Made by a program: the position numbers and the translations under genes. A stretch of 64,000 nt of DNA from assembly GCA_029465975.1 (NCBI GenBank), contig CM055747.1:7281436-7345435 (forward strand), read 5' to 3'. Below, one piece after another: positions 55,594 to 64,000 of this stretch. The notes under the pieces are model-generated. The model ran no database searches. It was not told the DNA's origin and saw nothing but the letters and a program-made list of their open reading frames with translations. Positions within the stretch are counted from its first letter, which is position 1, and each line of letters starts with the position of its first letter. Source of the DNA: Dallia pectoralis (Eukaryota > Chordata > Actinopteri > Esociformes > Umbridae).

Positions 55594-55602
55594 GAGTGAA
55601 GT

Positions 55603-57099
55603 TCAGTGCTGTGAGTTTGCTTTAGGATCTGTGGATGCAGTAAGTGCATCGTTGGGGTCTGCTGGCTGCAGGCTGGCATCGGTGGCCGACACAGTCGCGT
55701 TTTTGTTCATTTCTTTGAGTTCCTTTTGTGAGGGCGGACGTAGGATGCACAGGGCAGCTCTACCGTCCTGAATGACTTTGGGTTTGGAAACGAATCCCAC
55801 TGGTACCGTTACCTGTTGAACCATCTTCTCCAGGCTTGTGTCCTGTTGTCAATAAGACACAACGTTAACGTTCAGCACTTTAATGTCACGTAACTTGGAA
55901 GGCCCTTATTTCTGTTCACAAGAAGAGGAAAGTGTTATTTATGCCCATCTGAGCCTGGTTTGTTTGTCTATAAAGCGTTTTGCTCTGCCATAGTAACATG
56001 TTTAAATGCTCAATTTAATGTTTCTTTTTTGCAATAAAAATTTAATTATCTGGTTTATGTTGTTGCTTTGACATGTGGAAGAATGACGAGGTAGAAGAGA
56101 CATGTTCGGGGTAACATGTTTACATCTTCAGGGTAACAGGTTTGCGCTTCCTCTTATGTCTAGTTTTAGGCACTAGTTTAGTAAATATAGTAATTAGATT
56201 TTGTCATTATGAATCATCTATCACCACAGCATCTTTGAAACTGCAAAATGTTGAATAGAACCTCAGAAGGAATGATGTTTACGGCCATGTGCACCATCGA
56301 GGTAGAAGTAAAGCAATACAAGATTAATATTACCCACCAGCGGCTGTGTATGTTCTACACGTCCTGTCCTTAGAGTTATTCTGACATGGTGCTTCTTCTC
56401 CAGCCAGCTCTGGACCTGCTTCAGCTTGGTCAGAAGATCATGGTTACCGATGTCAGAAGACATGGTGAGCTCCTTCACCTGTACAGGACCTGGAGAGGGG
56501 TCAATGGTTTGGGTTAAAAAATGAATGGTGGAAGAGGACCTTTTTTAAGAATTCAGATCAAACCTTGATATGCAACACAGCTTCAAATGTGTCGGCTGTA
56601 AGGCAGTAGTTGTGTTGTTGCGAAATTTCCCACCTGTTTTGGACTTATTTTTCTCGCGCAGTTTGAGCTGCTCCTCGTGGATCTGTTTGCCGGTCATAAG
56701 CTGGTAGACAGGAGGGTCTTTATTTTCGTTGAGCGGGACAAGTTTAAGATCCTTCTCGTCCATCAGCCTTAGGATGTCGGATCTATGCATGGTGCCCATG
56801 TTCTCGCCAGTTTCACTTATCACCTGCAGGTGGCGCTGGTGGATCTTCCGGCCAATGCTGCCAATGGTGCCACGGGCAGCTTTAAAATCCTGCTTCTTAT
56901 TCTTTGGCACCTGCCCCTCTCCAGTTTCATCCACAGTTGTGGACAGGGAAGACCATCCCCAGGACAACGGTGCACTCACATGTCTCCCTTTATATGAAAG
57001 AAGGACAGACCCAGAAGCTCTCCTCCAGATGCTTAGAGTTCTGCCACAGACGCCTGTAGCTGCATGGCTCAATGCCCACCTCAGGCAGGCAGTCGACAT
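55603..57099 (-). CDS. mtif3: Mitochondrial translation initiation factor IF-3
   Basis: Three coding exons: 57099-56634, 56489-56338 and 55842-55603 (858 nt, 285 aa; human 278), phases 1 and 0. The N-terminus (MSTACLRWALSHAATGVCGR) is rich in Arg, Ala and Ser with no acids, as expected for a mitochondrial targeting sequence. The IF3 N domain holds GTMHRSDILRLMDEKDLKLV and VYQLMTGKQIHEEQ. The C domain holds KELTMSSDIGNHDLLTKLKQ, WLEKKHHVRITLR and FVSKPKVIQDGRAALCILRP. It acts in the matrix, keeping the small mitoribosomal subunit free and checking start-codon pairing. An in-frame ATG further upstream (57,183) exists, but an acceptor-like GTCAG just before the chosen ATG and the targeting composition favour 57,099. 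It converges with gtf3a, 299 bp between stop codons, as in human 13q12. Confidence 0.96.
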
Positions 57100-57109
57100 T
57101 TCGAGCTGA

Positions 57110-59390
57110 CCCGGATAGACAAACATGAAATTGGATTTATTGTCACAAACTACTGTATAACATATAGCAAGTAACCCAAGCAACTAAGTTCACAAGCCAA
57201 GAAACGGAAGATAAACAGCGGACAAACATTTATAGCCAGGTTAACTATAACCTAATATACTAACAATATACTAACAATATCTGACAAGTTGGAGCCTTTG
57301 CAGGGCTACGAAGATATACAAAACAAGGACGATTAAACGTCCCGGTCGAGGCACAGGAACGATTATCTAATGGCTCTAGAAGAATGTAAACGGGTGCACA
57401 TTTTACCTGAATTCAAACCATACGTTTTTCGCGTAGCCTAATAGCAAAGGCGGTTGTTTTTCGACATACTACAAGAGAATACTCAAAGGCATATCTCATG
57501 CTACATGAACGGGGTCCTGTCTCCTTAGGAGTTATTGTCGCAGCATGATGACACGCACAGTCGCAGAATAATGATCTCTTCGAATTTGTAGTTTCAGACT
57601 TCAGACACTCGAAGTATTGGATTGATATGTTTGGCTATAAGTAATGATACGTATCCCCTAGGCAACAACGAAGCCAGCTTGTCTACCGTAATACCCTGAT
57701 CATGGGACTAGTCTAATTGTTATCAAATTATATTCTAAGCAAACCGTGTGATCCACATCTAAGGTCGATGTTGAATAGGCGTAGTCATTGGAAGGCAATT
57801 GGTCTTTCAAACGAATTCCAGGACAAATCTCATAGAAATGGCATACATTTAAAATAAATTCCATTCATTTGGCAAACAATCGTTGATATAATGACATAAA
57901 GGAGCTGAAATAAAAGCGGGTCTTTAAACAGACTGGTGCCTGCTTAGTGCGCTCACAGGTCAGCCTCAGCGCGCTCATCTGAACCTAACTCGGGCTGACA
58001 CAGTTTGACCTGTCAATAACCTACTCTGCCTGTCTTTGTTTTGCACTTACTTCAGTAAACGCTGCGTTTTAGCTTGTATATTTATTATTGCATCTATTTC
58101 TTCGTATCTATAAAAACCTGGGAAATCCCGAATTTTGTCCATGCATTCTTGTTTTAGTTCATCAAATAACTTGCAATGTGATCAAAGGCATGTGGGGGCT
58201 GTATTTAAGGAACCTCTTTATGTGTTTAGTGTACTTTGTTAGAGCTTAGTGAGTGTTTAAGGAAAAAGCTGGTTGATAGACAAAAGTGCTTTTCTATAGC
58301 TCTCAGAAGAAATCACTTTGAAAGGAGGCAGGTTTGTAGATTTTTTGTTGGTTTTTAGATTAGATATTTGCAAAAATTCTCAATTATAATTTTACATGTC
58401 ATATTATAATATTTTACCTCAAAATCTGTCTGTATTTTCATTGCAACACATATTTAAAAACTCAGCAGTGGTTATTTATGTCTACAACGTTTACGATGTG
58501 TTCAGTAGGCTTTTGCGGTGTGGGGTTATTCTCTGTCCAGGCCTTGGTCTATAGAAACAGTAAATCGAGAGATTTTACAGTCAGATGAGCAGCAATAGAT
58601 AAATTTGTTTAACGCTCCTTACTACAAAGAGAGTCTAATCTTCGCGTTCTTCAATGGCTTTAACCTCAGTGTCAGGGAACGGAGCAATGTCTTGGAGACC
58701 AGTCTCTCAAAGACGCACTGTCACCTGCCCATGCAGCCACAGGTGCTCTCCCATCACTCAGGCGGCCTTACAGGAAATGCAAAAAAAAGCATAGGTCAGG
58801 GGTTGCATTGGAGGCGGTTGCAATGTTATGGACTAGGTTAAGCATAAGAAAGTGGGTGCTCGCTTGAGTATTGTGAATAGAGGCAGAGTTCTAGAAAGCT
58901 TTGGTGCTTCATTTGTTACAGAAAACACAAAAAGACGTTAAGTTAAAAAGAGACCTTTGACATCGAATGAAATGATAGAGTTAAATGTCTGTGTCACACA
59001 ATGTTTTGTGTGTGTGTGTGTGTGTTTGGGGGAAGGTCTGAGTTCTTGTCTTGATGACAACCTAAACACATGTTACAATGAAGCGTTTGCCTACTTGTAT
59101 TATCTGTTTCATTTGCATTAGGTAATCTATATTTTTTTAAACAACACAATGTAATTTATAAACCACTCAGTCAAGTGGAACATATAGAAAACAAAACAAT
59201 ATTAGCTTAAATGCTTTATCTGATGCAACTTGCATTGGTTGTTTGCAGTGCTATGGTGCCCGACATAATGATTACCATTCAGAATCAGCAATGGTCAAAA
59301 TGTAGTAAGACGAGGGGGTACTAACTGCCAATTTTAAAGATAAGTTTATTTAAATTACATTCTTTAAAGGGAAATGTGGACAAAAAAGTG
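57110..59390. other. Gene-free DNA right of mtif3
   Basis: It begins with the mtif3 promoter region. No further exon was recognised. A (GT)n lies at 59,007-59,024. Confidence 0.45.
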
Positions 59391-59396
59391 CATCGT

Positions 59397-59567
59397 TTGC
59401 GAGTAGCAGGTGGATGATTGTACACGGTCGACTGGCTGGAAAGAAAGATGCGCTCCCCGAAAGAGCATTCATGGTGGAGAACGCGAGCTTCCTCATTCCC
59501 TAATTAGCGCACAGATTCTGCTTCCTCGCGTTGGCACCCCGCGTTGCGACGACACCCGAACAAAAAG
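59397..59567 (+). promoter_or_regulatory. Candidate untranslated first exon and CpG promoter
   Basis: A CpG-rich island in AT-rich surroundings (GCGCTCCCCGAAAG, CCTCGCGTTGGCACCCCGCG) ends in GAACAAAAAG followed by a strong donor GTAAGTTA (59,568). No open frame crosses it. It may be the 5-prime UTR exon of a gene continuing beyond the window. Confidence 0.35.
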
Positions 59568-59579
59568 GTAAGTTAGCAC

Positions 59580-61500
59580 ACGAGAACTTTTCTGTACCCT
59601 ATCAAAAGAGACTGTAACAATTCAGCACAATGTTTCTTTTGGGGTACATCTTTCTTTTGGTCTTCATCTTTCTTTTGGTCTGATCATCCCAGTCGGACTT
59701 CAATGTGTGAGGCTGATTTCTTTGAGAATAAACCTTTAACCATGTTTATAGACATACACAGAAGCAGGATATATGCGGCTGACATCTGAATGAGCTGCTG
59801 ATCAATTAAAACGTGGCATATCAGGCCCCTCCTCTCCCCATGTGCAATGAATGTTTCAATTAAGTGATATATGACCACACAATACTGAGACATAGGCCTA
59901 TAGATTACATGTTATGTTAATTAGACGTATTCAATTTCTGCATACGTAAATGTGAACTATATATCGAATAAGTCTGTGGCCCTTTTAAAACCCCACTAAA
60001 CGACGTCTGTTAGTTTCGCAACTAAATAATAATTGCAATAATAATAATAAACGTGCAATGTGTCAATAATAATTTTAGATTCTGTAAGTTTGAACGAACA
60101 TGTATCAAGTAAAAGCACGTTTTAAGTGAATATAAAAATGTATTGGTCAGTATAACAGAAGTTACCTATTTTTATAACTACAATTATTCTTAAACAAACG
60201 ATTATGTAAAAAAGTAGATTAGGCCTATATCACATTCTGTATTTTCCTTTAACATTTAGAATAATATTCCATTGCCTCTCTTGATCCCTGCATTTTTTTC
60301 TGTTTCTTTTTTGTACTAAAGATCAAAAAGCCACTTATAGCCTAGAAATTATTCCTGTGTTTTTTTTAAAAACCTGTAACTATGTTGAAAACATTTTTTG
60401 CAGATAAACTAATGTCCGTTTTTAAAACCTTTGCCATTTAATTAGCAAACAGTCTCTCGTGGTTTATAACACCTCACTCTCAATTTACCAGTTATCCATT
60501 GAAATGTATAAAAGGTGTGTATACTCACGAAAGAGGAATAGGGCATGTTTGAAAAGGGGTCAATATAAACATTGCCTTGTGTTTTCAACATGCAGATCAT
60601 GTTCCTTATTTTCTGTATGAAAGGGTTTGCATATACTCACTCTCTTCGCAGTGTGCGTCACTCTGTTTTACTGTATGTATAGATCTCGTATCAGTAAGCA
60701 CATAACACAATCACTGATTTGTCTAGATTGGTTAGAAAACTTTTGTGTAGCATGTACTGGCATTTAGTCTCACAAGATTAAATCAGTTTATCTACTGGTT
60801 ATCAGTCAGGTAGAATTATGATGATAAATACAATATTTTACTAATCAATAACCCCGACATGGACCACCACATGTAACTTAAATTATAATAATTATAATGA
60901 ATTCATTAATAATCGTATGTATTCTACATTTTCCTTCAATTCCTTTTTGCATTCTTTTCTACTGTTGGTTAACTATTATTACAGGCAGTAAAGTTATTTA
61001 ATAAATTAATATACTTCAACTATTAAATTATTAGAACTATTTTCACGACACTTGTTTTAATCAACTAAGCTGCCCTATTAATGTACAGCAAAAGTAGATT
61101 AACGCTGTTATAAAATATCCGGATATGCAACTCGATCTAATGTGGGTGATCATTTAACTCAACACATTCAGCCCAGAGGATTGTTCATTGTGAAATACGT
61201 TTACAACCTATAACGAATTCGAAGTCACTTGAGCAAATAGCCTATAATGCATGAAAACTAGTTATGCAAATGTTTAGAAATCATCATGTATCTTCTCGGG
61301 AAATAGGAAGAACATTAGCACAATAATGGTTCAAATATGAATAAATTTTACATTTGATAACTTTTTTTACAAAAATAATTAACGACAGTGTTTTTAAGTA
61401 TTTCAGAATTTGCATTTATAGTTAAATAACTAAAAACATAGCGTTCTATAGAAATACCACTATTTTAAGGGGATGACATTTGTCTCAGCAAAACTCCTGA
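59580..61500. other. AT-rich gene-free DNA
   Basis: No exon, repeat family or structure could be supported. Open frames are short and random. Confidence 0.5.
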
Positions 61501-61559
61501 ACATTTTATATCTCCTCGTTTTTTTACTCTCTAGAAAACTTTATTCTCCTGACACTCTC

Positions 61560-61995
61560 TGCGCACTTTCACTTCTGTGTGTCTCTAGCTGTTTTTAATC
61601 CAAATAAAATCAAGGCTAATGCTTCATTAGCGGGTATTTTTGCATAATGATCCTCATGATGCGCCGTTAATTTTTTTTGGTTAACGCAATTACCAGGCTG
61701 TCAGTGGACCAGGTCTGAAAGGTCTAATTACCCAATGGCATGCCGGGAAATAGTTTGAGGTGTGTTTGGGCAGGTGGCCCTAGAGGTGGGAGTCAGACAG
61801 GAGCATGCCGAGGCGGGCAATTACTGCATGAATTTCACTTTAATAAATGTTGAGCTACATTCGGAAATGCAGATAACAGCTTTCTGCCTAATGGGTGCCG
61901 CACTGAAGCCACTTGAGCAAGGGAATGATCTGAAAGAGGGTTTGATTAACACAAGGTACATGATCCAGAGAGGGAGAGACAGCGTGTTAGAGTGA
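61560..61995. promoter_or_regulatory. Candidate conserved noncoding element
   Basis: The sequence is of balanced base composition, without simple repeats, and dense in homeodomain and related motifs (TAATGCTTCATTAGC, GTTAATTTT, GGTCTAATTACCC, TTTGATTAACA). This is the look of a vertebrate developmental enhancer. The open frame at 61,762-61,995 has no splice context. Conservation was not tested. Confidence 0.35.
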
Positions 61996-62145
61996 GGCGG
62001 GGAGAACGCTATGGGATAATGTGAAAATTAGAGGATAGGAAAGGGGGAAGGAGGTGTGAGCATAATGTTTGCTACCACCTGTGTTTTCACTCATTTGTAA
62101 TCTCACACACTCATATGTTGACATAGGCTGACACGTCAATGCCCC

Positions 62146-62235
62146 CCCCCACACACACACACACACGCACACGCACACGCACACACACACACATGCATAC
62201 ACACACACACACACACATATGCATATACACACACA
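62146..62235. repeat. Imperfect (CA)n microsatellite
   Basis: CA units interrupted by CG and TG steps. Confidence 0.9.
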
Positions 62236-62623
62236 ATACCTGTTAATGTGCCCGAGACACAGATACAATAAAGCCGCGCTCACATAGAAATGTCTATATA
62301 CAGCAGCTGAATATGTTTAACCTACAATCTTTCACGCATGTAACACACATGCTCAACATTTTTGCATACATTCAGTGTGTAATTATTCATTTGGCATGTA
62401 CTTTCTACAAGGATGACCAGTATGTTTAATTAGCATTTACATATGTGATCCACCTATACAGTCAATGCATCCAGAACAGTCAGCAGACCCATCATTGTTA
62501 TGTGACTATAGTGGATTTGGACATGTCTGTTGGGCTGTAAGTTGGGTTTTCTGCACCCATGGGCTTGTTTGAGCCGACACTGTATATGGTTTGTGTCTGT
62601 GTGAGCAAAGTATAAATGTGTGG

Positions 62624-62625
<2 letters not shown>

Positions 62626-62664
<39 letters not shown>
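62626..62664. repeat. (GT)n microsatellite
   Basis: About 19 uninterrupted GT units. Confidence 0.9.
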
Positions 62665-62668
<4 letters not shown>

Positions 62669-62679
62669 CTCCTGGCTGT

Positions 62680-63235
62680 GAGCGGCCTGGTCTCCCTCCA
62701 CTCTGCTGGAGCTAAAAGCCCTGAAACGGGACGTAATTGCCCAATTAGGCCCCTCGCTCTGTGGGCCGCAGAGCACTACGCGCCTCCACGCGCTCACAGA
62801 GTCACATAATTGAGCTGAAAGCAAACGAACAGACGGCAGACAAACAAGCTACTAGAAAATAATTACTTGGAGTGTTTCTTTTCAGTACCTGTGCAGCGGA
62901 TTTCATTATCGTCAATAGCCTCTAAAGCTGCTCGAAACGCCGGTAGTTGTCATTTTCATAGAGACTTGATAATGACATTAATTTGTCTTAATGGGTGGTT
63001 CTATTGTTATAAATAGTAAAATGAGCTGAAATTGTCTTGCCATGGCGGGCTGAGAGGACTTCATTGCGCTCCCGGCAGACATGAGGAGATAATTTGGTGT
63101 GCTTGTCAGATTTCCAATAATTTGTTATATGGAACATGAGTAATGCTAGTGCCATTAATGTTCATTTTCCTGTAAATTCATTACTGCCCTTTTCCCTTTT
63201 ATGTTTCTAATGCCTCTGCCCGTTTTTCACTGCCT
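62680..63235. promoter_or_regulatory. Second candidate conserved noncoding element
   Basis: There are about 550 bp between two microsatellites, free of repeats and open frames. Paired TAAT/ATTA cores are visible (GACGTAATTGCCCAATTAGG, ATAATTACTTGG, TGATAATGACATTAATTTGT, CCATTAATGTTCATTT), with CATAATTGAGCTGAAA repeated in similar form as AAAATGAGCTGAAATTG. The texture is that of an ultraconserved developmental enhancer. Conservation was not tested. Confidence 0.4.
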
Positions 63236-63282
63236 CAAGTGGTTACACAAGGACTGACTGAAAACACGCTCCCAAAAGCCTG

Positions 63283-63518
<236 letters not shown>

Positions 63519-64000
63519 TAGACTTGTAGGCTCAAGCATATAAATACTTGTGAACAATGAACCCAGACACAGATTGGTAAACAAAGATGTGCAAAGTGTT
63601 CATAACAAAAATTCTGGTTATTGGAATACTTTCAGACCTTAAATTGTCTATCAGTTCATCTCCATATTGTTCCATCAGTTACACCTAATCGTTCTAAGCA
63701 CTGTATTGAAAACAAACCTTCCCGAATGGAAACGTAGGAAGACGAGACCATTTAAAACCCTCTGACTAAGTTTGCATACACGGTGAAATATAAATAATGA
63801 TGAATGATTAGAGCTATGATTTCCTGTCATGTTGCATCACAAATATTTCCTGATAGGTGGCGTAGAGTACTTCTGGACAACGTGATGTAATAATAATAAC
63901 CCCTGGACTTCTCAGGCTGATGTCAAAAAAGGGATGGGACTTTTAAACCACCAACATTTGATGTAGATCATAGTAAAGATTTAAGTTTGAGTCACACTTT

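Overview
The window is vertebrate nuclear DNA from a ray-finned (teleost) fish. Support comes from intron-rich genes with GT/AG junctions and full-length orthologues of human genes. Long pure CA/TG arrays and several generations of decayed Tc1-like and hAT DNA transposons also fit a fish. The repeat tails look like those of pike and salmonids, but that is a guess. There is no prokaryotic content and no CRISPR array.

Nine protein-coding genes could be rebuilt exon by exon. In each the total coding length is an exact multiple of three. Left to right they are: cstb (minus, cystatin B, 98 aa); tstd1 (plus, single-rhodanese sulfurtransferase, here with a signal-peptide-like first exon); tigit (minus, inhibitory V-set receptor); zdhhc23 (minus, palmitoyltransferase, 408 aa); an unassigned secreted-looking single V-set gene (plus); atp6v1a (minus, V-ATPase catalytic subunit A, 14 coding exons, 617 aa); wasf3 (plus, WAVE3 actin nucleation promoter, 8 coding exons); gtf3a (plus, nine-finger TFIIIA, 9 coding exons); and mtif3 (minus, mitochondrial IF3, tail to tail with gtf3a).

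The layout joins two blocks that are separate in human. Tigit, zdhhc23 and atp6v1a belong to the human 3q13 neighbourhood. Wasf3, gtf3a and mtif3 belong to the 13q12 neighbourhood. The genes do not form one pathway; grouping is by ancestral linkage. The immune interest lies in tigit and the nearby orphan V-set gene.

Between genes: 2.3-5.6 kb is mostly featureless apart from a retroposon tail and a hairpin element; 9-11.4 kb holds a hAT MITE and a Tc1 fossil; 17.5-18.3 kb is an 18-bp minisatellite; 30.2-31.7 kb is a hAT element nested in a second hAT element, each with perfect 8-bp target duplications; 32.7-33.2 kb is a probable solo LTR; 45.4-49.9 kb is a graveyard of Ty3/gypsy, non-LTR and Tc1 pieces; 57-64 kb is gene-free, with candidate conserved enhancers near its right end. 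The 5-prime untranslated exons of most genes could not be placed.
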